From positions 124,001-188,000 of the forward strand of contig DATNQD010000086.1 in the NCBI GenBank assembly GCA_036702865.1: 64,000 bases of DNA, given 5' to 3'. The notes below the pieces were generated by a model that did not search any database, was not told where the DNA came from, and saw nothing but the letters and a program-made list of their open reading frames with translations. The stretch's first letter is position 1, and each line of letters begins with the position of its first letter. The stretch comes from Trichocoleus sp. Its GTDB lineage: Bacteria > Cyanobacteriota > Cyanobacteriia > Elainellales > Elainellaceae. This document shows positions 26,092 to 34,125 of the stretch, piece after piece. The position numbers were made by a program, and so were the translations under genes.

Positions 26092-26358
26092 TTAGACATC
26101 ATAGATGCGGCATTCCGCAGCATCCGGGTTTTCATCGCAATATTGCTGTAGTGAGTTTCTGGTAGGTTCTTGCTGTTTCCGGTGCGATCGTTCCGCTTGC
26201 AGTTCTTCAACAATATCCCAAGCAACAGCACAAGAGCCTGATTGATCACCATCTTTTTCACAAGCGAGACGAGCCTGAATAATTGCGTCTTGAATTGCTT
26301 GTTCGAGTGACGGAGCGACTAGAGAAAAATTTGTAGGGTGTTCTAGTGTTTTAGGCAT
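26092..26358 (-). CDS. cp12: CP12, Calvin cycle regulatory protein
   Basis: An 88-residue intrinsically flexible protein. It has the N-terminal cysteine pair (ACEKDGDQSGSC), the core CAVAWDIVEELQAE and the C-terminal pair in YCDENPDAAECRIYD. CP12 links GAPDH and phosphoribulokinase into an inactive complex when its disulfides form in the dark. All four cysteines are present, so redox control should work at both ends. The ending YDV with no further residues fits the GAPDH-binding tail. It is a single-gene unit with its own terminator. Confidence 0.95.
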   Translation of the reverse strand: MPKTLEHPTNFSLVAPSLEQAIQDAIIQARLACEKDGDQSGSCAVAWDIVEELQAERSHRKQQEPTRNSLQQYCDENPDAAECRIYDV

Positions 26359-26509
26359 GACATTAACGAAAATGAAGCGAAGCCAAGGTTACTCTTGACA
26401 GTGAATTAAACGAATACATCCAGTTTAGACAAGCCTTCGCAGAATAGCAGTAGGGAGAACCGTCAAGTTGAGAGGCACTTGCCGCCCAATTGGGTATTTG
26501 AAGATATTT

Positions 26510-26545
26510 AAAAAAATAATCCCCCGTTATATCTAGGTCGGGGGA
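26510..26545 (-). terminator. Intrinsic terminator on - strand without a gene in front
   Basis: TCCCCCG (26520-26526) pairs with CGGGGGA (26539-26545). On the - strand the stem is followed by TTATTTTTTTAAA. There is no protein gene on the - strand between this point and the + strand gene at 26942. Confidence 0.6.
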
Positions 26546-26760
26546 AGTGATTTGTATCCGTTTGTTATGTGTTCATTATTACTGAAACGCTTCATTTCTC
26601 CATCCCGCTAAAGACAGGATTGAACATTGGGTGATTCGATCGATCGACGTAGAGAAATCACCTGCTCTTTCATCCCAAAAGAAGAGAGAAGAGGTTGTTC
26701 ATATTTCTTCCTGTTTCCCCCCTCGATTATTTCTTGTCATTCTGTTTTAATTTGACCAGC
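26546..26760 (-). ncRNA. Candidate small RNA ending at the 26510 terminator
   Basis: This non-coding stretch precedes a good - strand terminator and includes a perfect 7-bp stem GGTGATT/AATCACC (26630-26662) enclosing a GATCGATCG-containing loop. It does not resemble tmRNA, 6S or RNase P RNA. The 5' end is arbitrary. Confidence 0.25.
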
Positions 26761-26941
26761 CATTTATTTTTTAGTTGGAGTCATATTTTATCTTTCTGAG
26801 CTGAAGTCATGTCTTATTAGGGTTTTATCAATTGAGAGCTGAACTGCTCAAAACCCTCTTCCTTCAAGAAGTTCTAAGGGGATTTAAACCCGTAGAATGC
26901 ATATCCAGACTAATTTGTACTATTTTTTCAGGGTTAGAGAT

Positions 26942-27688
26942 ATGAATCGATTTTCGTCTAATGCACTCCTGAAGCAATTGAGTTTAGCTGGCAAAGCTTT
27001 ACTGCTGGGAACAGGAACTAGTTTGCTGGTGTCGAATGGCAATGCCCAGGCAGTTGAAACGATTCAACTCAAGTATTACGGCTCTGATCCTGCCGTTCCG
27101 GCAGAAGTGTCGCTATCGCTCAACGAAATTCAAACCTTTGTGCAGACGGGCGAACTGCGTCAACAGGTACGAGAGTTTTTCAATATCAATCGTCAAGATC
27201 CCACTCCCATTCAGCGCGTTCTCACTGAGCAGATTCGGATTCCTTCCAATCTAGGGGCAGATTTTGTTGATACTTCTGTCGGTCGCTTTGTTGTGACCCA
27301 GCTTGAGAAATTTGTGCAAAGCAACAATCCCGCTCCAGACCTGCGGGCGGCTCTGCTCAACTCGATTCAAGACGATCGCAACATCTCCTTACTAGAGCTG
27401 ATTGAAAACTTTCCGCAGCAATCCGTCACGCTAGATCTCACAGGATTGGTGCAAACCTATAACGATGTCAGTTCTTTTGTTGCTCGCGTTTTACCTGCGC
27501 TGGAAGTTGCGAGAGAATATTTGCAAGACATTATTTGTGAATGTGACCAGCCTACCGCCACAACTGGCACTCCTCAAAGCAGCCTCCCCCCTGGAACACT
27601 GCAAGCAGCAAATTGTGCTGCACTGAAGACCAGAACAGCAACTTTGGCTCAAGACACTGCTCAACTTCAACCTGCTCAGACCCCCTAG
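26942..27688 (+). CDS. Secreted DUF1400 domain protein 1
   Basis: A 248-residue protein when started at the ATG 26942; an upstream ATG at 26897 would prepend 15 residues before the signal peptide. The signal is a hydrophobic LLLGTGTSLLVSNGNAQA with likely cleavage after AQA. The mature part reads as a DUF1400 domain (IQLKYYG, SLSLNEIQTFVQTGEL, PDLRAALLNSIQDD, SLLELIENFP). In cyanobacteria this domain usually precedes an alpha/beta hydrolase; here no hydrolase follows, only a Cys-containing C-terminal tail (ICECDQ). Function unknown. It is followed after 15 bases by a second gene of the same family. Confidence 0.75.
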   Translation: MNRFSSNALLKQLSLAGKALLLGTGTSLLVSNGNAQAVETIQLKYYGSDPAVPAEVSLSLNEIQTFVQTGELRQQVREFFNINRQDPTPIQRVLTEQIRIPSNLGADFVDTSVGRFVVTQLEKFVQSNNPAPDLRAALLNSIQDDRNISLLELIENFPQQSVTLDLTGLVQTYNDVSSFVARVLPALEVAREYLQDIICECDQPTATTGTPQSSLPPGTLQAANCAALKTRTATLAQDTAQLQPAQTP

Positions 27689-27703
27689 TTTTTGAAATTT
27701 CCC

Positions 27704-28327
27704 ATGCAACAAATTTCCTTACATTTGCTTCGGTGGGGGCTGAATCACGCGATCGTTCAGTGGCTTGGATTCGGTAGTGCAGCCGTTTTAGGCGTTGGTG
27801 CGTTGACCTTTCTACCCATTGCACCAGCAGTAGCAGCCGATCAACTGGTTGTGACCTACGGGCCACTCGGACGTTCAATTCCAATTCAGGATCTCAGAAA
27901 CCTGGCAGAAACCGGAAAAACAACGCGTCAGCTTCGCTGGTATCTCAACGTTGCCAATCTTGATGCTGAGACCTTACAGGAGGTCTTGACCAAAGAAGTG
28001 CAGATCAATCAGCAATTGATCGATCGAGTCACTTATTCCCTTCCAGGCGAATTTTTGCTGCATCAAGCTGGCAATACAATTCATACCCGATCGGAGCGAG
28101 CAAATATTCAGGCGCTCCGGGCAGCGTTGTTGCTGTCTACAAGCGGCGATAACAAAATCTCACTCCTGGAGTTTCTAGAGCAGTATCCCACCCCAGAACT
28201 CTATGTTGATGGCGTCTCTATTGTGAAACTTGTAAATGACGTTGATCGCATTCGTGATCGCGTTGAACCCATTGTTACGGCTGTTGAAAGCTTTCTCGAA
28301 GGGTTAGTTTGTGACTGTCAGCAGTAA
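27704..28327 (+). CDS. Secreted DUF1400 domain protein 2
   Basis: A 207-residue protein from the ATG at 27704 (a TTG at 27692 is possible but less likely). The signal peptide ends near APAVAA. The mature sequence follows the DUF1400 pattern closely: LVVTYGPLGRSIPIQDLRNLAETG, FLLHQAGNTIHTRSERANIQALRAAL split over the middle, SLLEFLEQYP. It lacks the alpha/beta hydrolase part and ends GLVCDCQQ, similar to the CECDQ tail of its neighbour, so the pair arose by duplication. A + strand terminator follows at 28438. Confidence 0.78.
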   Translation: MQQISLHLLRWGLNHAIVQWLGFGSAAVLGVGALTFLPIAPAVAADQLVVTYGPLGRSIPIQDLRNLAETGKTTRQLRWYLNVANLDAETLQEVLTKEVQINQQLIDRVTYSLPGEFLLHQAGNTIHTRSERANIQALRAALLLSTSGDNKISLLEFLEQYPTPELYVDGVSIVKLVNDVDRIRDRVEPIVTAVESFLEGLVCDCQQ

Positions 28328-28437
28328 TTTGCAGATAGGGGAGGGTTAGGTGCATGGTAAGCCTGGGCAGGATTTTGCTCAATTTACTTGTGCCCCTGGC
28401 TCTAGCGATCGCGACTAAAACGTAATCACTTAAATTT

Positions 28438-28461
28438 GGGGTAGTTAATCTACCCTTTTTT
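28438..28461 (+). terminator. Intrinsic terminator of the DUF1400 pair
   Basis: GGGGTAG, TTAAT loop, CTACCC, then six T residues, about 110 bases after the second DUF1400 stop codon. Confidence 0.8.
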
Positions 28462-28534
28462 AGGCGCAATTTCAGGCAACCCATCCCTGGGAGAACAGGT
28501 ACTTTACATCTCCTGCCAGCTATCCACTGCGACG

Positions 28535-28556
28535 AAAAAGCCTGCTAATGCAGGCA
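28535..28556 (-). terminator. Intrinsic terminator of the HU gene
   Basis: On the - strand GCCTGC, ATTA loop, GCAGGC, then CTTTTTCG. It lies about 115 bases downstream of the HU stop codon. Confidence 0.8.
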
Positions 28557-28670
28557 CCAAAAGACTTCTCGATCGATGTAATGAAAGTCTGTAATAACAG
28601 AAAAGGAAAAACGCTAAGGAATGGATCTGGATAATATGAGCGGTTTTGAAAAGAGCCAGTGAGCGGGAAG

Positions 28671-28946
28671 TTAGCTCGAAACTTTTTCCTTAAAGAGCTT
28701 TCCAGCACTAAAGGTAGGCACCGTTGTTTCTGGAATCGTCATCGTTTCTCCCGTTTTGGGATTCCGTCCTTCCCTTGCTTGCCGCTTGCGAGGTTCAAAA
28801 GAGCCGAAACCCACAAGCGTCACTTTATCGCCACTTGAAACAGCTTCCATAATGGAATCGATCGCGGCTGAAACAATTGCATCAGCTTCTTTTTTGGTCA
28901 CGTTTGCTTTACTTGCAATTGCGTCGATTAATTCGCCCTTATTCAT
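28671..28946 (-). CDS. hup: HU family DNA-binding protein
   Basis: A 91-residue nucleoid protein. It begins MNKGELIDAIASKANVTKKEAD and has the beta-arm GRNPKTGETMTIPETTVPTFSAGK, where the Pro intercalates into bent DNA. HU dimers compact and bend DNA. The length is the family norm. GAGGAC precedes the ATG by seven bases. It is a single-gene unit with its own terminator. Confidence 0.97.
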   Translation of the reverse strand: MNKGELIDAIASKANVTKKEADAIVSAAIDSIMEAVSSGDKVTLVGFGSFEPRKRQAREGRNPKTGETMTIPETTVPTFSAGKLFKEKVSS

Positions 28947-29415
28947 GTATTTGTCCTCAAATGTTTACCGGAAATACTTACCGGGATTATAGTCCAGGGT
29001 TTTGTTAGGTCAAACAAAAAAGGGATTGAATCTTTACACTTCGCAGCATTTACAGCATTCGCAATTGCGTTTACTAACTCCAAATGAAAGACAGGCGATC
29101 GGTACAACAGCCGATCGATTTGGCTAAATCCACATGATTTCATCAGGTTTAACGTTCTTACCAAGACGAGAAATCTTAAAACTTCTCCTGACAATCTTTG
29201 TCGCCATAACTTAGGGCTGATCACAAACGCTTATCAGCAGAGGCTTTTGCTTGTTTGAAGCCTGACTCAAATAAATGAGAAAAACATAAACTTTCGTTAA
29301 ATCTTCATGAAGTAGGGTGAGCCGCTGGAAAGGGTAACAAGCGTCTGAGGGTATTCCTTTGGGAATAGCCCTTAAGTGTGACTGTCTATGTTTGCCTTCA
29401 GGAGGTCAGCGAATC
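28947..29415. other. Intergenic region with leader hairpin
   Basis: About 470 bases between HU (-) and the metzincin (+). A 93-codon - strand ORF at 28943-29224 is judged spurious. A stable hairpin at 29348-29372 lies in the presumed leader of the protease gene. Confidence 0.55.
29348..29372 (+). promoter_or_regulatory. Hairpin in the leader of the metzincin gene
   Basis: AGGG-TATTCC pairs with GGAATA-G-CCCT around a TTTG loop with a single bulged G. It ends 43 bases before the start codon and has no T run, so it is more likely a stability or translation element than a terminator. Confidence 0.4.
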
Positions 29416-30750
29416 ATGTCAGTATTTTCGATCGCCCCTACCCCCTTAAAGACGGATGCCCAGGCAGTGGACTTGTCAGCCTTTGACAAAAAGCCTCTCC
29501 GTTCTGCTTTACAGATTCAACACCTCCGTCGATCGAGCCGCAAGAGCACAGCTAGAACGCGCAGTCTTGCTCTCTCTTTAGAAAATAATCTAGGAACTCC
29601 CGAAGGACTAAGTTCTCCATTTTTTTCAACGAGTCGGCAGGTCGATCGCAGCAAGCCGAATGATCTCTACCAGTTTTCAGTCGATCAGTCGGGCATTTTT
29701 ACTGCCGATTTGGCGGGCTTAAGCGGTGATGCGGATGTCAGGCTGATCAGCGATCGCAACCGCAATAGCACGATCGATCCGGGTGAAGTTCTGGCTTGGC
29801 AATGGGAACGCGGCACCCAGAATGAATCAATTCGACGGTTTGTCCAGGCTGGAACATACTTCTTGCAGGTTGCCAGCTACAACAACCAAACAGCTAACTA
29901 TGCTCTGACGACAAACTTCACGCCTGCTACCAGCGACAATCGCCAATTTTCAGTCCGAGTCACCTATGGGCAAGGATTACGCAACTTAGGCAGCGCCGCC
30001 CGGAATGCCATTACAGAAGCCGCAAAATTTTGGGAACAGACGATCGCCTTTACCAGCTTTAACCAACCTCAAACGCTCACCATTAACGTGACCGGAACCG
30101 TTCGCAATGATAGTGTCCTTGCATTTGCCGGACCACGCCAAACCAAACTGGATGCCAATGGTCGTGCCCTCCCGACATCAGGTGCAGCAACCGTCAACAC
30201 CCGTTTCAGTCAACGGTTTAACAACAATCCCACTTTCTTAAAAAATGTCATTGTTCATGAGTTCGGTCATGTTTTGGGACTTGGCACACTTTGGCAAGAT
30301 TCAGGACGCAATTTGATCAACCCAGCGACCAACACTTATGAAGCGAGTAGCTATGCAGGGTTGGCTTACGGTGAACTGACTGGCAGCTTTACCCCAACTG
30401 CTGTACCAGTCGAGCCGCAGATTTTTGGACATTGGGATGAAGCAATCCTTAATCAAGAACTGATGACACCGATCGCAGAAGCTCCAGACATTCCGACCCC
30501 TCTCAGCCAACTAACGATCGCCAGTCTCCGGGATCTGGGCTGGAATGTTAACTATGGCGCTGCCCAGCTCTACAGCCTACCTGCTTCAAACCGTACCCTC
30601 AAGCAAGAAAAATCTAGCCGTTGGGCAAAGAATCGATCGCTCCCCTTTCGCTGTGGCTGTGCCTATCACATGGCTGCAAACTCATTGAACACCCTTGATG
30701 CCAGCCAACTCAGTAAACAAGTCCTGAAACGACGGTCTAGAACAGCATAA
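29416..30750 (+). CDS. Metzincin-type zinc protease with pre-peptidase domain
   Basis: A 444-residue protein. A pre-peptidase C-terminal-type beta domain spans about 80-167 (PNDLYQFSVDQSGIFTADL, AGTYFLQVASYN). The catalytic helix is HEFGHVLGLGTLW (His281, Glu282, His285). A later FGHWDEAILNQELMTP supplies the probable third His ligand and the Met-turn, as in leishmanolysin-type (M8) enzymes. No N-terminal signal peptide is visible, so export may use a type I or other route, or the protein may act inside. The C-terminal tail is Arg- and Ser-rich with a CGC motif. CAGGAGGT precedes the chosen ATG by nine bases; an upstream TTG at 29359 is rejected. Confidence 0.85.
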   Translation: MSVFSIAPTPLKTDAQAVDLSAFDKKPLRSALQIQHLRRSSRKSTARTRSLALSLENNLGTPEGLSSPFFSTSRQVDRSKPNDLYQFSVDQSGIFTADLAGLSGDADVRLISDRNRNSTIDPGEVLAWQWERGTQNESIRRFVQAGTYFLQVASYNNQTANYALTTNFTPATSDNRQFSVRVTYGQGLRNLGSAARNAITEAAKFWEQTIAFTSFNQPQTLTINVTGTVRNDSVLAFAGPRQTKLDANGRALPTSGAATVNTRFSQRFNNNPTFLKNVIVHEFGHVLGLGTLWQDSGRNLINPATNTYEASSYAGLAYGELTGSFTPTAVPVEPQIFGHWDEAILNQELMTPIAEAPDIPTPLSQLTIASLRDLGWNVNYGAAQLYSLPASNRTLKQEKSSRWAKNRSLPFRCGCAYHMAANSLNTLDASQLSKQVLKRRSRTA

Positions 30751-31053
30751 AAACGCAGTGCATTGTCATCCAGTTGTCATTAAAATGCCGCTAAAGGATT
30801 GGCTAGAACAAAGCGATCGGACAAAACCTGAGTAGGCTGGCCCTTTTTCCTGCCTATCACCTACCTTATTTCTGCTCCGGCTTCCAAGAGTCGGGGCTAA
30901 ATTATTTGAGTTAAGACAGCCATTTTCATCTCCAACCCACAACTGCCACCCCTGACCCTGTATGAGCGATCGTTGACACAAAATAATGTTTACATTTATT
31001 AATGTTTGTTATATTTCTTTATAATAAAGACAGTAAGCACTCATCTAACTGCC
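30751..31053. other. Intergenic region upstream of the DoxX gene
   Basis: About 300 bases. TTGTCAT occurs twice near 30765-30780. TTGACA at 30973 and TATAAT at 31020 are promoter-like but about 41 bases apart, so they may belong to two start sites. Confidence 0.4.
31020..31025 (+). promoter_or_regulatory. Candidate -10 box for the DoxX gene
   Basis: A consensus TATAAT lies 29 bases before the ATG at 31054. The -35 region is weak. If used, the in-frame TTG at 31006 would be outside the transcript. Confidence 0.35.
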
Positions 31054-31590
31054 ATGCCTATCATCCAGCGACTGACTAAGGCTGCGATCGTTGCCTTGCA
31101 GCCAAACCTGACCCCAAACTACCTCTCGCAATCCGCCTGGACAATTCTGCGAGTGGTTGCCGGAATTGTGATGATTCACAACGGTCTAGACAAGCTTTCT
31201 AATATTGAGAGCTTCGCCCAAGCCTATGTTGAAGTGATTGGTTTGCCTTTCCCCATCTTCTTCAGCTACATTGCAGCCTACACAGAATTAATCGGTGCAC
31301 CCCTTCTAGCACTTGGATTCCTGACCCGACCTGCCGCAGCCGGACTCTTCTCCACCATGCTTGTTGCCATGTATCACCATGTGCTGGTAGCAGGCTTGAG
31401 TATTCCCTATCTGGAACTCTCGATGCTTTATGCAGCTTGCTTCCTGTTCTTCTTGATCAATGGAGCTGGGCTGTTCTCGGTTGATGCACTGTTGGCAGGA
31501 TGGTTTAATGCAGCGTTAGCAAGCCAGCAAACCTCAGAAATACCAGCTTCTCGATCGACCGCTTCGGTTACAAAAGTTGGGACAAAGTAA
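31054..31590 (+). CDS. DoxX family membrane protein
   Basis: A 178-residue protein with four hydrophobic helices: ILRVVAGIVMIHNGLDKL, FFSYIAAYTELIGAPLLALGFL, AGLFSTMLVAMYHHVL and the stretch around LYAACFLFFLINGAGLFSVDALL. The pattern R-x-x-x-G-x-x-x-x-x-x-G-x-x-K in the first helix and the ending G-x-G-x-x-S-x-D-A are DoxX hallmarks. Members of the family are linked to redox and quinone metabolism, but the function here is unknown. The internal ATG at 31054 is preferred because a -10 box lies between it and the upstream TTG. Confidence 0.85.
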   Translation: MPIIQRLTKAAIVALQPNLTPNYLSQSAWTILRVVAGIVMIHNGLDKLSNIESFAQAYVEVIGLPFPIFFSYIAAYTELIGAPLLALGFLTRPAAAGLFSTMLVAMYHHVLVAGLSIPYLELSMLYAACFLFFLINGAGLFSVDALLAGWFNAALASQQTSEIPASRSTASVTKVGTK

Positions 31591-31593
31591 CAA

Positions 31594-31899
31594 TTAAAGC
31601 TGTTCCAGCCAAGCGATATCAATTCGCTGAGAGGGGTTAACCGGAAATGTTGTGCTGCCTTTGCCGTTAACGGTGATCCGGATTTGTTGAGCCAGACGCA
31701 ATTGTAAAATGGGTTCTCTCAAGAGATCGATCGCATCAATCAGCACTCCGGCAGCCTCTTGGCTGGAGCAGTGAATTCGCAGTGTACCCCATCGTCTCGA
31801 AAGCCTGCATAATCTTAGAGCTTGTAGCTGCTGAAATTGGGCTGGGTCTTCCCGGTAGAAGCTGAGAATCAGTTGAGTCAGTTGGGCGTACCAGTTCAT
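31594..31899 (-). CDS. Uncharacterised 101-residue protein
   Basis: No family is recognised. The sequence looks like a small soluble alpha/beta protein: helix NWYAQLTQLILSFYRED, strand WGTLRIHCSSQEAAGVLIDAI, strand IRITVNGKGSTTFPVN. It is convergent with and only three bases from the DoxX gene. Composition and codon use resemble neighbours, so it is probably real. Confidence 0.5.
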   Translation of the reverse strand: MNWYAQLTQLILSFYREDPAQFQQLQALRLCRLSRRWGTLRIHCSSQEAAGVLIDAIDLLREPILQLRLAQQIRITVNGKGSTTFPVNPSQRIDIAWLEQL

Positions 31900-32427
31900 A
31901 AGCAGTTAAGTCCTACAGATCAGCTTTGGGACTGAGCGAATTTTCAAGCAGCACTCCGCGACGAGCAGCGATGAATCTGGGTTGGAGTGAATTGCTGAAT
32001 CCTACCGCAATCAGATATTTCCTATTGAAGGGCAGGCAGTTCTGGATAGGGTCAGGCTGCAAGAACACTTAATGATTGAATTACGCCGATCGAGTTATAC
32101 CGGAATGAGGCTATAAGCTTCTGCCTGCAAGAGTTTGGCAAATTCAAACTGAAAAATTGGCTTTAATAATCTGCAATACTTCTTGTCAATCTGCAACGTA
32201 GAAATTGATTGAATATTGCCCTGAATTTCGATCGAATATTGATTCACGCGCCTCGTTCACTGAAGCACTCGTTACAAAAGGGGCTTGCTAGGAGCAAAGA
32301 GACTCGCAGGTTAGGACAGATCGAGCCGAAACAAAATCATCTGGCTGGTTGCGTCATTCTGCTTGCGTCATTGCCAAACTTGCCCTTGCAGCTATTTTGT
32401 TTAGAGCCATATTGTTTAGAGCTATTG
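31900..32427. other. Intergenic region, about 530 bases, with short repeats
   Basis: No credible gene; a 79-codon + strand ORF from 32209 is low in complexity at its end and is rejected. Two short direct repeats lie at 32348-32420 (see findings). Confidence 0.5.
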
Positions 32428-32961
32428 CTACCAGAACCCTTGATGTAGCGCGGCGATTTCTGCTTCCACTTCAGCAAATGGTCCCCAAACCTGGATTGTT
32501 TTTTGCCCCCGGCTAAACACTTCACGGCAAGGCAAATTCAGCGTTGGGTTTTGCGGGTGGTTGCCAGTCAGTTGCAGCAGGCGTGCTTCCGAAAGCCCAT
32601 AAACGAGCCGCCCCACATTTGCCCAATATTGCGTTCCAGCACACATCGCGCAGGGTTCCACCGTTGTGTAGAGGGTGCAGTTCCACAGATCCGCAGGGCT
32701 GAACGTTGTAACGGCAAGGCGCAGCAGCACAGATTCCGCATGGTTCACAGTGTCCAGGTTGCCTTGTTCTAGCAGCACGGTTTCCTGATCCGGAGCAACC
32801 AGAATTGCCCCAAAGGGATGATGCCCTGACTCACGTGCCTGTAGAGCAACCTGATTCGCGCGTCGAATATGACGTACCATCTGTTCAGGGGTTGGCTCAG
32901 TGCTAGATGGGATCAAACGATCGCCCGCAGATTGCCAGACGTTCAATGCATCCTCAGTCAT
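32428..32961 (-). CDS. Nucleoside/guanine deaminase family protein
   Basis: A 177-residue member of the cytidine-deaminase-like zinc enzymes. The zinc and proton-transfer motifs are HAE (His74-Glu76) and PCAMC (Cys104 and Cys107). Segments HPFGAILV and WNCTLYTTVEPCAMC place it with guanine deaminase and tRNA adenosine deaminase relatives; the exact substrate is not clear. AGGAGGG lies seven bases before the ATG. It is divergent from the DNA methyltransferase, with only about 40 bases between the preferred starts. Confidence 0.88.
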   Translation of the reverse strand: MTEDALNVWQSAGDRLIPSSTEPTPEQMVRHIRRANQVALQARESGHHPFGAILVAPDQETVLLEQGNLDTVNHAESVLLRLAVTTFSPADLWNCTLYTTVEPCAMCAGTQYWANVGRLVYGLSEARLLQLTGNHPQNPTLNLPCREVFSRGQKTIQVWGPFAEVEAEIAALHQGFW

Positions 32962-33001
32962 GACAACCCTCCTTGCCTCAAAGGTTTTCGTTCTGTCAGA
33001 T

Positions 33002-33937
33002 ATGGAAAAGCAACGGGCATCTCGGAATCGAACGATCGCACTTTCTCCAGAAGAGTTTAACCTGTACCAGAAAAATTTGTTGAAGCTGTCGGGTTGCGTA
33101 ACGGCGGAGCAAATTCAAAACTGTACTATCAATCAAAATCTATTTGAAGTTTTACCCTGGTTACCGCCACAAAGCGTTGATTTACTATTCCTTGATCCGC
33201 CTTATAACCTGACGAAAACCTTCAGCCCAGAAAACTCTTTTCAGCAGCGAACGATCGCGCAGTATCAGCAGTGGTTGGAGTCCTGGTTTCCCATTTTATT
33301 AAAAGCATTAAAGCCAACAGCTTCAGTTTATATTTGCGGAGATTGGCGATCGGCAGCCGCCATTCATCTCACGGCAGAGAAGTATTTAAAGGTGCAAAAT
33401 TGCATTACCTGGGAGCGTGAAAAAGGGCGAGGCGCAAAAGCAAACTGGAAGAATTGTTCAGAACAAATTTGGTTTTGCACAGTCAGCGATCAATATACAT
33501 TTAATGTTGATGCGGTTAAGCTGAAGCGGCGCGTCATGGCTCCTTATACTGATCCGGCAGGGCAGCCAAAAGACTGGGAAAAAGATCAAGATGGTAACTA
33601 TCGCCTCACGCATCCTTCTAATCTCTGGACAGATATCACCGTCCCTTTCTGGTCAATGCCTGAAAACACCGACCATCCAACTCAAAAGCCAGAGAAACTG
33701 TTAGCAAAAATTATTTTGGCAAGCTCGAATCCTGGTGATCTGATACTCGATCCCTTTTTAGGTTCGGGTACAACTTCTGTGGTTGCCAAGAAAACCGAAA
33801 GAAATTACATCGGGATTGAACTCGATTCACTTTACTGTTGTTTAGCAGAAAAAAGATTAGCTTTAGCAACTCAGGAGCGATCGATTCAAGGCTATGCTCA
33901 AGGAATTTTTTGGGAACGAAATTCACTCAAAGGATAG
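33002..33937 (+). CDS. Orphan DNA methyltransferase, beta-type motif order
   Basis: A 311-residue DNA base methyltransferase. The catalytic motif LFLDPPYNL (DPPY at 65-68) comes first and the SAM-binding motif DPFLGSGTTSVVA near the C-terminus, which is the beta-class order. DPPY usually means N6-adenine methylation, but N4-cytosine enzymes are close. A target-recognition stretch lies between (WEREKGRGAKANW, then a region around FWSMPENTDHPTQKPEKL). No restriction endonuclase gene is adjacent, so it is probably a solitary epigenetic enzyme as known from other cyanobacteria. Upstream in-frame starts (32900, 32960) overlap the divergent deaminase and are less likely. Confidence 0.88.
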   Translation: MEKQRASRNRTIALSPEEFNLYQKNLLKLSGCVTAEQIQNCTINQNLFEVLPWLPPQSVDLLFLDPPYNLTKTFSPENSFQQRTIAQYQQWLESWFPILLKALKPTASVYICGDWRSAAAIHLTAEKYLKVQNCITWEREKGRGAKANWKNCSEQIWFCTVSDQYTFNVDAVKLKRRVMAPYTDPAGQPKDWEKDQDGNYRLTHPSNLWTDITVPFWSMPENTDHPTQKPEKLLAKIILASSNPGDLILDPFLGSGTTSVVAKKTERNYIGIELDSLYCCLAEKRLALATQERSIQGYAQGIFWERNSLKG

Positions 33938-34125
33938 TTAAAAGGATATTTGAAAAGGTATGGATTTTGCCCGAACTGTCCCCTTTTCCCCTCTTTAGGA
34001 GGTTCTAAAGTTAAAGTCTATAGAATCGGCAGGTTTAGGAGGCAAATCAAAATCTTTAACCCTTCTCAAACATCCTTTAAAAAGAAGCGTTACAGCAGAT
34101 ATAAGCAGAAGTCTTTAACCATTCC

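Larger units (their letters stand above)
26359..26941. other. Intergenic region with structured elements
   Basis: A gap of about 580 bases between divergent cp12 (-) and the first DUF1400 gene (+). It holds a - strand terminator-like hairpin at 26510-26545 and a hairpin at 26630-26662, described separately. No ORF is credible. Confidence 0.6.

Noticed and set aside
28943-29224. 93-codon - strand ORF upstream of HU
   Set aside because: It overlaps the HU start, has no ribosome site, and its translation has no protein-like pattern.
29300-29415. Possible glutamine riboswitch before the metzincin (GAAGTAGG present)
   Set aside because: The second conserved half of that motif is not found, and a protease is not an expected target.
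32209-32448. 79-codon + strand ORF
   Set aside because: It runs into the deaminase 3' end, has no ribosome site and ends in repeat-derived low-complexity sequence.
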